From: RZYX01 sp036654375
GTDB lineage: Bacteria; Bacillota; Clostridia; Oscillospirales; Acutalibacteraceae
DNA: 39,779 bases
Direction of reading: 5' to 3'
Assembly: GCA_036654375.1 (NCBI GenBank)
Contig: JAVVSD010000014.1
Span: 1-39,779, forward strand
Part shown: positions 7,499 to 14,581 of the stretch, piece by piece
Layout of the letters: every line of letters starts with the position of its first letter
How positions within the stretch are numbered: position 1 is the stretch's first letter
Position numbers and translations under genes: made by a program
Notes under the pieces: generated by a model
What the model saw: the letters and a program-made list of their open reading frames with translations, nothing else
Databases searched by the model: none
What the model was told of the DNA's origin: nothing

Positions 7499-7669
7499 AT
7501 GATTACTGTTTCAATGCTTATGTTGTTCACCGTTTCAATTATCGGAATTGGATTTCTCATTGCTGTCATTGCATTGCTTGTTCTTAACTGGGGACATGGT
7601 GCTGCCTATGATTACACAGGAAACAAAATGTTGAAAAGAAACACTCCTAAAAAAGCTCGTAAAAAATAA
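7499..7669 (+). CDS. single-pass membrane microprotein (56 aa)
   Basis: The ATG at 7499 follows a strong AGGGGGAGA. The product is 56 residues. Residues about 5-30 form one hydrophobic helix (VSMLMLFTVSIIGIGFLIAV and onward). A short linker with WGHGAAYDYTG follows, and the C-terminus is strongly basic (KRNTPKKARKK), so the tail should lie in the cytoplasm. No family is recognised. The stop is only 18 bp before the ATG of the response regulator gene, so the two are probably co-transcribed. A TATAAT at 7455-7460 may be its -10. It could be a small regulator or anchor for that protein; this is inference from adjacency. Confidence 0.7.
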   Translation: MITVSMLMLFTVSIIGIGFLIAVIALLVLNWGHGAAYDYTGNKMLKRNTPKKARKK

Positions 7670-7687
7670 TTTCTAAAGGTTTTGAGT

Positions 7688-8368
7688 ATGTTTAACATTC
7701 TTATTGTTGATGATGACAAAAATACTCAACAATCGCTTTCCAACATTTTGAAAATGAACGGATACAAAACTTTATCTGCTTGCGATGGCAAGGCGGCTTT
7801 TGGCTTGCTTTGTCACAAACAAGCAGATTTTGTTATTTCCGAGCTGTGTTTACCCGATATGGGTGATGCCGAATTTGTGAAATCAATGCGTTTGTCGGGA
7901 ATGGAAATCCCTGTTATTGTTGTAAGCAAAAATTGCTCAATCGAGAATAAGCGCCGAGCATTTAAGAGCGGTGCTGATGATTTTTTGGCAAAGCCAATCG
8001 ACGGAGAAGAGCTTGTTTTGCGAATTAAAGCAATTTCACGACGTTACAATCTTCCAAACGAATATATTGTTACAGTCGGTGGCACAACACTTGACTATAA
8101 AAAGCTTTCCGTTAGCAACAGTGAAAAGTCCGTTGTTCTTCCTAAAAAAGAATTTTACCTGCTGTTTAAGCTTTTATGCTCGACTGGTCAAATCTTTACC
8201 AGAGGTCAGATAATGGACGAAATCTGGGGAATGGATTCTGAAACAGATGCCAGAACAGTTGATGTTCATGTTCGTCGGCTTCGCAAAAAGCTTGCAGACT
8301 TTGATGACTTTTTAATCGTTTCTGCTCGTGGTGTTGGGTACAAGGCGGAAAAGTCCACTAAAAAATAA
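7688..8368 (+). CDS. OmpR/PhoB-family response regulator with Glu at the phospho-acceptor site
   Basis: 226 residues. A receiver domain spans 1-115 and a winged-helix DNA-binding domain about 130-223. The receiver keeps the acidic cluster VDDD (7-10), the switch Ser80 and Lys102 in AKP. Where the phosphorylated Asp should be, the sequence reads VISELCLPDM, placing Glu52 there; the codon is GAG. The DNA-binding domain has RTVDVHVRRLRKKL and the terminal ARGVGYK typical of the family. The ATG at 7688 is preferred over a TTG at 7682 because it lies 8 bp behind AAAGG. No histidine kinase is adjacent. It probably acts as a phosphorylation-independent transcription factor. The upstream microprotein gene is its likely operon partner. 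Confidence 0.9.
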   Translation: MFNILIVDDDKNTQQSLSNILKMNGYKTLSACDGKAAFGLLCHKQADFVISELCLPDMGDAEFVKSMRLSGMEIPVIVVSKNCSIENKRRAFKSGADDFLAKPIDGEELVLRIKAISRRYNLPNEYIVTVGGTTLDYKKLSVSNSEKSVVLPKKEFYLLFKLLCSTGQIFTRGQIMDEIWGMDSETDARTVDVHVRRLRKKLADFDDFLIVSARGVGYKAEKSTKK

Positions 8369-8463
8369 TATTGATTTTCCTATTTTTAATCCACATTTTT
8401 GACAAAAATCTAAATACTTAAATCTAAATTGATAAATTTAAGTGTAACTAAATATAAAAAGTT

Positions 8464-8485
8464 TGCCATGGAAAATTCCATGGCA
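8464..8485 (+). terminator. hairpin downstream of the response regulator gene
   Basis: TGCCATGG and CCATGGCA form a perfect 8-bp stem over a 6-base loop. The T-run that follows is interrupted, so termination may be weak. The remainder of 8369-8837 has no credible gene. Confidence 0.5.
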
Positions 8486-8670
8486 TTTGTTGTGTCTGTT
8501 TTTATTTTTTCTGTACCTTTTATATTCTTGCCTTGTCAACTTGATGTGGTATTAGTCCCGACTGCGTGATTGCAAGCTATCTTCTTCTATTGTTCGTTGG
8601 CAATCATGCAAAGCTACCCTTCACTGCAATTTATATGGTCATAAAATATTTTGACAAATTGATATACTTT

Positions 8671-8743
8671 TTCATTGCCCTTTTCATTGCCCTTTTCATT
8701 GCACTTTTTCATTGCACTTTTCATTGCACTTTTCATTGCACTT
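8671..8743. repeat. 12-bp tandem repeat, six units
   Basis: Six head-to-tail copies of TTCATTGC(C/A)CTT, one with an extra T. The first two units carry C and the last four carry A at the variable position. It lies in non-coding DNA 95 bp past the end of the DUF1648 gene and may vary in copy number by slippage. Confidence 0.9.
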
Positions 8744-8837
8744 GCTTTTAACGATTTCCCCATCTGCGAAATTGGTGGTGTTGAAGCGATAATCACCTCG
8801 TTAGAATTATTGACACTATTTTTTAATGCCAATCTGT

Positions 8838-9317
8838 TTACACATATTTTTTGATTATACTTCGTCCCACTTGCCAAAACAAAAGCCCCGTGCCTATAAG
8901 GATTGCAAAGAAAACAAATATAAACATTTCCGACAGCCCTGTGCCATTTATAGTGAATATAGATATGTAGAAAAATACTGCTAACATCTCAATTTTGGTG
9001 GCTATTAAAAAAGTTTTCATACACTGATAGAGCGGAATTTTGTTTTTTTCTGTCATTTTTGAAGTCGGAAAGTTCCATGCAGACGGAAAAAATGAAACCA
9101 CCGACAAAAGAACATATAAAATCATTCCCACTCCAAGCAAAAACCAGATAGATGATTTGTTTCCCCATGCGTCAATTTCGCCAGCACCATTAAAATGTGT
9201 TGGGATTTGTTGCGGCAATGTTGGATATTTTATTCCAATAAGTACAAAAAAAACAACTATTATGACTGCACCCAGAATTTCGAGCAAAATTTGTGGAATT
9301 GTGTATTTAAGCTTCAT
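8838..9317 (-). CDS. DUF1648-domain membrane protein
   Basis: 159 residues. After a first TM helix (about 8-29) comes YPTLPQQIPTHFNGAGEIDAW, the hallmark of DUF1648, as in the N-terminal part of SdpI-like and YhdP-type proteins. Further TM helices lie at about 55-77, 102-124 and 127-150. The ATG at 9317 is chosen over a GTG at 9332 because that GTG lies inside the ribosome-binding site (GGTGGGGGG). The family is often linked to immunity or sensing at the membrane, but the role here is unknown. It is a lone minus-strand gene between two repeat tracts. Confidence 0.8.
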   Translation of the reverse strand: MKLKYTIPQILLEILGAVIIVVFFVLIGIKYPTLPQQIPTHFNGAGEIDAWGNKSSIWFLLGVGMILYVLLSVVSFFPSAWNFPTSKMTEKNKIPLYQCMKTFLIATKIEMLAVFFYISIFTINGTGLSEMFIFVFFAILIGTGLLFWQVGRSIIKKYV

Positions 9318-9401
9318 AAAAGTTCCCCCCACCTCTAATGTTTACTTCATTTTAGCACTAACAAATATGATTGTAAATGAGAAAGCAGGGTAATAATAGA
9401 T

Positions 9402-9608
9402 ATGTTGCCTTGTTGACTGTTGACTTGTCGCCTTGTTGACTGTTGACTTGTCGCCTTGTCGCCGCCTGCTGCCTTATTGCCTTGTCGCCTGTTGACTTGT
9501 TGCCTTATTGCCTGTTGCCTTGTTGACTTGTCGCCTGTCGCCTGTTGCCTTATCGCCTGTTGCCTTGTTGACTTGTCGCCTTATCGCCTGTTGCCTGTTG
9601 ACTGCATT
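9402..9608. repeat. degenerate short-unit repeat tract
   Basis: About 200 bp built almost entirely from 7-8-bp words such as TGTTGAC, TTGTCGCC, TGTTGCC and TTATCGCC in irregular order. A 26-bp period occurs at the left end (9405-9455). The composition contrasts sharply with the AT-rich flanks. Open frames across it are low-complexity and not credible as genes. Together with its flanks it fills the gap between the DUF1648 gene and mnmA. Confidence 0.85.
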
Positions 9609-9698
9609 GTCTTTTGCGAAATTTTTACTTTAATTTTTTACTTTACATGATTAGCACATATAAAAGCTGATAAAAATCAAATCAAACCGCTTTTAATC

Positions 9699-9729
9699 AA
9701 AAAACAGCCACAGAAAAAATCCTGTGACT
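9699..9729 (-). terminator. terminator of mnmA
   Basis: On the minus strand, AGTCACAG (9722-9729) pairs with CTGTGGCT (9706-9713), and a U-run follows (As at 9699-9704, interrupted by one base). It lies 26 bp past the mnmA stop. Confidence 0.8.
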
Positions 9730-9755
9730 GCAGCTATACAAAAAATTTGCAAAAG

Positions 9756-10787
9756 CTACCTTATATAGCCTCCGCCAATAACGCTGTCCTCATCGTCATA
9801 AAAAACTGCACACTGCCCTGGTGTAATTGCCCTTTGTGGAGTGTCAAACTCAACTCTTACCGTTTTTTCGTCAAGAGGAGTTAAACAAGCATTGACAAGC
9901 GGTGCCTGACACCTTATTTTTACTCTTGCTCGTGTTGGGTTACAAAGCTTTTCAACCGAGATATAGTTTACATCCTCTGCAACAAGAGAGCAGCTCATCT
10001 GCGAGCCTTCCTCTCCAAGTGTAATATCTCCCGACTGTGGGTCAAGTGCCGTAACATACATTGGTTTCCCAAAGGTTATGCCAAGCCCTTTCCTCTGCCC
10101 TACCGTGTAGTGAATAAGCCCCTTGTGCTTTCCTATCACATTCCCATCTTTGTCCACAAAATTTCCTATTTGAGGCATTTTACCTGTTGCCTCTGTAATA
10201 TATCGAGCATAGTCGTCGTCACTTATAAAGCAGATTTCCTGGCTGTCCGGTGCTTGTGCGACTGGAAGATTAAAATCACTTGCGATTTTTCTTGTTTCTT
10301 CCTTTGACATATTTACAGGAAACAAAGCTCGGCTGAGCTGGTTTTGGCTCAATCTATGCAAAAAATAGCTCTGGTCCTTTTTGCTGTCACATTTTTTAAG
10401 CAAATATCTGTCGCCTTTTTTTGTAACCTCTGCATAGTGGCCTGTTGCAAGATAGTCTGCACCATCACTAATTGCAATGTCCAGAAGCTTGCCAAACTTT
10501 ATATTTTCGTTGCAGGAAACGCACGGATTCGGTGTGCGTGCATTGAAATATTCATTTATAAAATAATCAATTACCTTGCTGTTAAACTCATCTCTCAAGT
10601 CAACTGTCTTAAAAGGAATGTCGATTACTTGTGCAACTTTTTTTGCTTTTTCATTTGCAGAGTTATCATTGCCCGCTGTTAGCAACAGATTTACGCCAAC
10701 AACATCAAAGCCTTTTTGCTTTAAAAGAAGTGCTGCAACAGATGAGTCAACCCCTCCGCTGAGGCCTACATATACTTTTTTGCTCAT
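9756..10787 (-). CDS. mnmA: tRNA-specific 2-thiouridylase MnmA
   Basis: 343 residues, close to the family norm. MnmA adenylates and thiolates U34 of Glu, Gln and Lys tRNAs in the cytoplasm. The N-terminal PP-loop GLSGGVDSSVAALLLKQKG (8-26) binds ATP. NPCVSCN (87-93) carries a catalytic cysteine, probably Cys92, and EICFI (184-188) gives the second, Cys186. ATGHYAE (114-120) and the DQSYFLHRL block (138-146) contact tRNA. The ATG at 10787 follows an AGGAGG-type site read on the minus strand. It is divergent from the PHP gene with overlapping promoters. With mnmE and mnmG elsewhere in the window, it completes the (c)mnm5s2U pathway apart from the sulfur donor. Confidence 0.95.
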   Translation of the reverse strand: MSKKVYVGLSGGVDSSVAALLLKQKGFDVVGVNLLLTAGNDNSANEKAKKVAQVIDIPFKTVDLRDEFNSKVIDYFINEYFNARTPNPCVSCNENIKFGKLLDIAISDGADYLATGHYAEVTKKGDRYLLKKCDSKKDQSYFLHRLSQNQLSRALFPVNMSKEETRKIASDFNLPVAQAPDSQEICFISDDDYARYITEATGKMPQIGNFVDKDGNVIGKHKGLIHYTVGQRKGLGITFGKPMYVTALDPQSGDITLGEEGSQMSCSLVAEDVNYISVEKLCNPTRARVKIRCQAPLVNACLTPLDEKTVRVEFDTPQRAITPGQCAVFYDDEDSVIGGGYIR

Positions 10788-10857
10788 TCATACAACCTCC
10801 TGCATCTAAAAGGACAAATTATCTATAAAAATTGCCAAATATCTTTGGTAACTGCGT

Positions 10858-10886
10858 ATTGTATCACAATATATCTTGCATTGCAA
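10858..10886 (-). promoter_or_regulatory. mnmA promoter
   Basis: Minus strand: TTGCAA (10881-10886) and TACAAT (10858-10863) with a 17-bp spacer. The -35 is one arm of the palindrome CTTGCATTGCAAG shared with the divergent PHP promoter. Confidence 0.55.
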
Positions 10887-10904
10887 GCATAAAAATAGTA
10901 TAAT
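10876..10904 (+). promoter_or_regulatory. PHP gene promoter
   Basis: TTGCAT (10876-10881) and TATAAT (10899-10904) with a 17-bp spacer. Its -35 overlaps the -35 of the opposite mnmA promoter by one base. Confidence 0.6.
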
Positions 10905-10944
10905 TAAAGCTGTAACTAAGCATTAATAATAGGAGGAGATTTTT

Positions 10945-11826
10945 TTGCCGGCAGATTTGCATTGCCATACTCGACTTTCCGATGGCTCACTTGGCATCGA
11001 GGATTTGATAATTCTCGCTAATAAAATGGGTGTCGATACCATTGCCATAACAGATCATGACTGCCTTGCAGCCACTGTTAGAGGAAAGATTATCGGTGAA
11101 AGGCACGGTGTAACCGTTGTCCCAGGGGTGGAACTTTCCGCTTTTGACACAAAAAGAGAACGCAAGGTTCATATTTTGTGCTATCTTAGCGACAACCCCG
11201 ACAGGCTTGAGGGCCTTTGCAGAAGAAATTCTCTTGCAAGGCGTAAAGCTGGTCAACTTATGGTTCTCAAAACTGCTCAAAAATATCCTATAACCCCAGA
11301 ATTTGTTCTTAAGTGTGCGGCAGGCTCAACAAACATCTATAAACAGCATATTTTGCACGCACTTATGGAAAGTGGATTTACTACCGAAATTTTTGGCAAT
11401 ATGTATGACGAACTATTTTCGTCTAAAAACCCTGACAATATCAGCGTTTTGCCAAAGTTCCCCGATGTATTTGAGGTTATGGATGCCATACATGAATCGG
11501 GTGGTATTGCTGTTTTAGCTCATCCCGGATTTTATGACAGTTTTGAGCTTCTTGACGAGCTTATTAAAGCAGGACTTGACGGTGTGGAGGTTTGGCACCC
11601 AGAAAACACACCAGAAGAAAGCCAAAGACTTATCGAAATCGCTAAAAAGAATGGCCTGCTTATGACAGGTGGAACAGATTTTCATGGTATGTATAATGCC
11701 AGAGTTAACACTATTGGCTCATATTCCACACCAGATGAAAATTTGACTGAGCTTCTTGGGTATAAAGCAAAAAAGAGAAGGCTCGAGAAAAAGGCCGCAA
11801 CCGCGGCTGCGAAAAATTGTGAATAA
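10945..11826 (+). CDS. PHP-domain phosphoesterase (RNase AM/YciV-like)
   Basis: 293 residues. The start is TTG, supported by AGGAGGAG 7 bp upstream and by the PHP motif beginning at residue 4. The four metal-binding PHP motifs are visible: DLHCHTRLSDGS (4-15), ITDHD, PGVELS, then AHPGF and GGTDFHG near residues 195 and 240. Relatives (YciV/TrpH, RNase AM) are metal-dependent 5'-3' exonucleases or phosphatases acting on short RNA 5' ends and 3',5'-bisphosphonucleotides. The C-terminal tail (AKKRRLEKKAATAAAKN) is basic and may bind nucleic acid. It is monocistronic and divergent from mnmA. Confidence 0.85.
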   Translation: MPADLHCHTRLSDGSLGIEDLIILANKMGVDTIAITDHDCLAATVRGKIIGERHGVTVVPGVELSAFDTKRERKVHILCYLSDNPDRLEGLCRRNSLARRKAGQLMVLKTAQKYPITPEFVLKCAAGSTNIYKQHILHALMESGFTTEIFGNMYDELFSSKNPDNISVLPKFPDVFEVMDAIHESGGIAVLAHPGFYDSFELLDELIKAGLDGVEVWHPENTPEESQRLIEIAKKNGLLMTGGTDFHGMYNARVNTIGSYSTPDENLTELLGYKAKKRRLEKKAATAAAKNCE

Positions 11827-11833
11827 TTTATCT

Positions 11834-11859
11834 CCTCCATCACCACTCGATGATGGAGG
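11834..11859 (+). terminator. stem-loop after the PHP gene
   Basis: CCTCCATCA and TGATGGAGG make a perfect 9-bp stem over an 8-base loop. No clear T-run follows, so it may be an attenuator or a stability hairpin rather than a classical terminator. Confidence 0.5.
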
Positions 11860-11949
11860 ATAAAATTCTGTTAATTATTTAACATGATAATTTTTCCACT
11901 GGTATTTTTTAAGATTTATTATTAGAATTAATTAATAAGGGAGATTAAA

Positions 11950-12516
11950 ATGGGACACAATGATGATAGCGATGTAAAGATTTTTGAAATAAAACATCCA
12001 GACAGCGACAAGGACGATATCATCACTATTGTTGAGGAAACAAGCCGTCAAAGGCAAAATGGCAACTCAACAAAGGCAAGGAAGCTTGGTAAAGAACTTT
12101 CCGTCATTGCTACCGATGATAATTTTTTGGACTCTTTTCTGTCTATCTATGAACTTGCACCAGAGGCTACTGAGCAAGTTTTTGCACTCATGCAGTTTTC
12201 ATCTGAGGCAGCTCTTAACTTTTATCTTCCGTCAAACATTTTGTCAACAATTGCTGTAAACACATTACAGGAAGCTTTAATAAAAAGGCAAAATGAAATT
12301 TATAATGCAGCTCTTAACGGCTCTTCATTTTCTTTTTACTACTTAAGCGTCCGCAAGGGTGGCAGTGACTTGCCAGTCGATGTTGGACGAGCTTTTGCCA
12401 TGCTTTGCGGCAAAGAGAATGATGAGCATTATATAAAGGCAGGCAAGCAGATTTACCTTAAATCTCTTAAACTGGTTGAGGATAAAATCAAAGAGTTTGA
12501 CTTTGCCAATGATTAA
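11950..12516 (+). CDS. uncharacterised protein of the GGGtGRT operon
   Basis: 188 residues, soluble, acidic at the N-terminus (GHNDDSDVK, PDSDKDD) and predicted mainly helical. It has no cysteine-rich or nucleotide-binding motif and only one Cys, in AMLCGKEND. No signal peptide or TM helix is seen. I do not recognise a family. The ATG follows AAGGGAG. It is 39 bp upstream of the IscU-like gene, same strand, with no terminator between, so it is probably the first gene of that operon. A role with the two following proteins is inferred only from position. Confidence 0.7.
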   Translation: MGHNDDSDVKIFEIKHPDSDKDDIITIVEETSRQRQNGNSTKARKLGKELSVIATDDNFLDSFLSIYELAPEATEQVFALMQFSSEAALNFYLPSNILSTIAVNTLQEALIKRQNEIYNAALNGSSFSFYYLSVRKGGSDLPVDVGRAFAMLCGKENDEHYIKAGKQIYLKSLKLVEDKIKEFDFAND

Positions 12517-12555
12517 TTTTTTACTTTGTCAACAATCCTGAAAGGAGTTTGTAAA

Positions 12556-13248
12556 ATGAATTATTCACACGAAGTTCAAAACATGTGTGTGGTCGCAAAA
12601 GGACCTCATCACGGACCGGCCCCAATCCCCGAAGAGGGTAGATGGGTTAAAGCAACAGAAATCAAAGATATCCATGGCATTTCTCACGGTATAGGTTGGT
12701 GTGCGCCTCAGCAAGGCACTTGCAAGCTTACGCTTAACATAAAGAATGGCATCGTTGAAGAGGCACTGGTTGAAACAATCGGTTGCTCGGGAATGACACA
12801 CTCAGCAGCAATGGCTGCCGAAATTCTTCCCGGCAAAACCATCCTGGAATGCCTTAACACTGACCTTGTTTGCGACGCTATCAATGTTGCAATGAGAGAG
12901 ATTTTCCTTCAGCTTGTCTATGGCCGTACACAATCCGCCTTCTCAGAGGACGGGCTTGTTATTGGTGCTGGACTTGAGGATTTGGGTAAAGGTCTTCGCT
13001 CACAGGTTGGAACTATGTTCAGCACAAATGCAAAGGGTGTTCGCTATATGGAAATGGCAGAAGGTTATGTTACCCGTATGGCACTTGATGAGAACAATGA
13101 AGTTACTGGATATGAGTTTGTTCGCGTAGGTAAGATGCTTGAAGATATCCGTAAGGGTATCTCTCCAAACGATGCTTACAAAAATAATGTCGGCAATTAC
13201 GGCAGATTTAATGATGCTGCTAAATATATCGACCCAAGAGTTGAATAA
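12556..13248 (+). CDS. IscU/NifU-like iron-sulfur scaffold-type protein (GGGtGRT partner)
   Basis: 230 residues. The ATG at 12556 follows AAAGGAG and is preferred to an upstream TTG. Residues about 45-120 resemble IscU: TCKLTLNIKNG (55-65), then TIGCSGMTHSAAMAAEILPG (74-93), the same layout as the second ligand region of IscU (GCGSAIASS). Cys49, Cys56, Cys77, Cys99 and Cys106 are candidate cluster ligands. The C-terminal half (about 135-230) is not IscU-like and ends with YKNNVGNYGRFNDAAKYID. Homologues are annotated in anaerobes as Fe-S scaffold proteins next to or fused with GGGtGRT proteins. Function is unproven. The next gene starts 14 bp downstream. Confidence 0.75.
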   Translation: MNYSHEVQNMCVVAKGPHHGPAPIPEEGRWVKATEIKDIHGISHGIGWCAPQQGTCKLTLNIKNGIVEEALVETIGCSGMTHSAAMAAEILPGKTILECLNTDLVCDAINVAMREIFLQLVYGRTQSAFSEDGLVIGAGLEDLGKGLRSQVGTMFSTNAKGVRYMEMAEGYVTRMALDENNEVTGYEFVRVGKMLEDIRKGISPNDAYKNNVGNYGRFNDAAKYIDPRVE

Positions 13249-13262
13249 GGAGGAGAAGCTGT

Positions 13263-14270
13263 ATGTCTAACAATGTTTTGTTTGAGGGCAAGGAAAGAAG
13301 AATGCCCAAAATTGAAGAATGTCTTAAAAAATATGGTCTTGCAGACCTTGAAGTAGCAAACCAGCTTTGCCTCGACAATGGTATTGATGTTGAAGCAATC
13401 ATTAAGGGTGTTCAGCCTATCGCATTTGAAAATGCAGTTTGGGCATATACTCTTGGTGTTGCTATTGCTCTTAAACAGGGTATAAAAAATGCTTCTGAAG
13501 CAGCTGCAACTATCGGACTTGGTCTTCAGGCCTTCTGTATTCCTGGTTCTGTTGCAGAGCAAAGAGCTGTTGGTATTGGCCACGGTAATCTTGCCGCTAT
13601 GCTTCTTAAAGATAAGACAAAGTGCTTTGCATTTCTTGCAGGTCACGAGTCTTTTGCCGCTGCAGAGGGTGCTATTGGTATCGCTCGCACAGCAAACAAA
13701 GTTCGCAAAGAGCCACTTCGCGTTATCCTTAACGGTCTTGGCAAGGACGCTGCTATGATTATTTCCCGCATTAACGGGTTCACTTATGTTCAGACCGAAT
13801 ATGATTTTGCAACTGGCGACCTTGCAATTGTCAAGGAAGTTGCATATTCCGACGGTGAAAAGGCAAAGGTTCGTTGCTTTGGTGCAAATGATGTACTTGA
13901 AGGTGTTGCAATCATGAAGCATGAGGGCGTTGATGTTTCTATCACTGGCAACTCAACAAATCCAACTCGTTTCCAGCATCTTGTTGCAGGCACTTATAAA
14001 AAGTGGGCTACAGAAAACAATGTTGGCTATTTCTCTGTTGCTTCTGGTGGCGGCACAGGACGCACACTTCACCCAGACAATGTTGCTGCAGGTCCTGCTT
14101 CATACGGGCTTACAGACTCCATGGGCCGTATGCACGGCGACGCACAGTTTGCCGGCTCTTCCTCTGTTCCTGCTCATGTTGAAATGATGGGACTTATTGG
14201 AATGGGTAACAACCCAATGGTTGGTGCAACTGTTGCTTGTGCTGTTGCTGTTGAAGAAGCTGGCAAGTAA
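13263..14270 (+). CDS. GGGtGRT protein
   Basis: 335 residues, soluble. The name motif is visible as VASGGGTGRTLHPDN (259-273), a glycine-rich loop that could bind phosphate or a nucleotide. Other conserved-looking blocks are GHGNLAAMLL (107-116), AGHESFAAAEGAIGIA (126-141), ITGNSTNPTRFQHL (227-240) and GRMHGDAQFAGSSSVPAHVEMMG. The family (Pfam GGGtGRT) has no established function. The ATG lies behind AAGGAGGAG, which overlaps the stop of the IscU-like gene, so translation is probably coupled. Codon use is regular, suggesting good expression. A strong terminator follows. Confidence 0.85.
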   Translation: MSNNVLFEGKERRMPKIEECLKKYGLADLEVANQLCLDNGIDVEAIIKGVQPIAFENAVWAYTLGVAIALKQGIKNASEAAATIGLGLQAFCIPGSVAEQRAVGIGHGNLAAMLLKDKTKCFAFLAGHESFAAAEGAIGIARTANKVRKEPLRVILNGLGKDAAMIISRINGFTYVQTEYDFATGDLAIVKEVAYSDGEKAKVRCFGANDVLEGVAIMKHEGVDVSITGNSTNPTRFQHLVAGTYKKWATENNVGYFSVASGGGTGRTLHPDNVAAGPASYGLTDSMGRMHGDAQFAGSSSVPAHVEMMGLIGMGNNPMVGATVACAVAVEEAGK

Positions 14271-14295
14271 TTTAAGTTTTAAGCATTTATATTAT

Positions 14296-14326
14296 AAAAA
14301 AGCGGTGGTAATCCCACCGCTTTTTT
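14296..14326. terminator. bidirectional terminator after the GGGtGRT operon
   Basis: AGCGGTGG and CCACCGC(T) form a tight stem flanked by As on the left and six Ts on the right. The stretch 14327-14514 is AT-rich with two copies of TTCTCTTGATTT and no gene. Confidence 0.9.
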
Positions 14327-14514
14327 AATATACAGGCACAATTTTGACTATGTAAAACAGATGATTTCTCTTGATTTTTACTTAACTTCTCTTGATTTCT
14401 CTTAAAGTTGCTTGAATTATTTATGCTGATGCAATAATTGTAGTGGCAATAATTCTTATTATGGCTCTTGTGGTTGACTGTTGTTAATCTCACAATATAA
14501 TATATAAAAAATAC

Positions 14515-14556
14515 AAAACCCCAAAAACAGGTTTAAAACTTCTGTTCTTGGGGTTT
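14515..14556 (-). terminator. terminator of the LCP gene and the origin operon
   Basis: On the minus strand, AAACCCCAAGAACAG (14542-14556) pairs with CTGTTTTTGGGGTTT (14516-14530) and is followed by TTGTATTTTTT. It lies 26 bp past the LCP stop. Confidence 0.85.
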
Positions 14557-14581
14557 AAATTATTATTGGATTTATTCAAAA

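Noticed and set aside
8566..8751. A 61-residue hydrophobic ORF across the 12-bp repeat
   Set aside because: Its C-terminal half is only the translated tandem repeat (IALFIALF, HCTFHCTF), and no ribosome site precedes it.
9402..9608. CRISPR array
   Set aside because: No constant repeat of 25-40 bp alternates with unique spacers; units are 7-8 bp and shuffled.
9456..9650. An ORF across the word-repeat tract
   Set aside because: The product is repeat-derived (Cys/Leu/Pro rich) with no ribosome site; low-complexity DNA often stays open in one frame.
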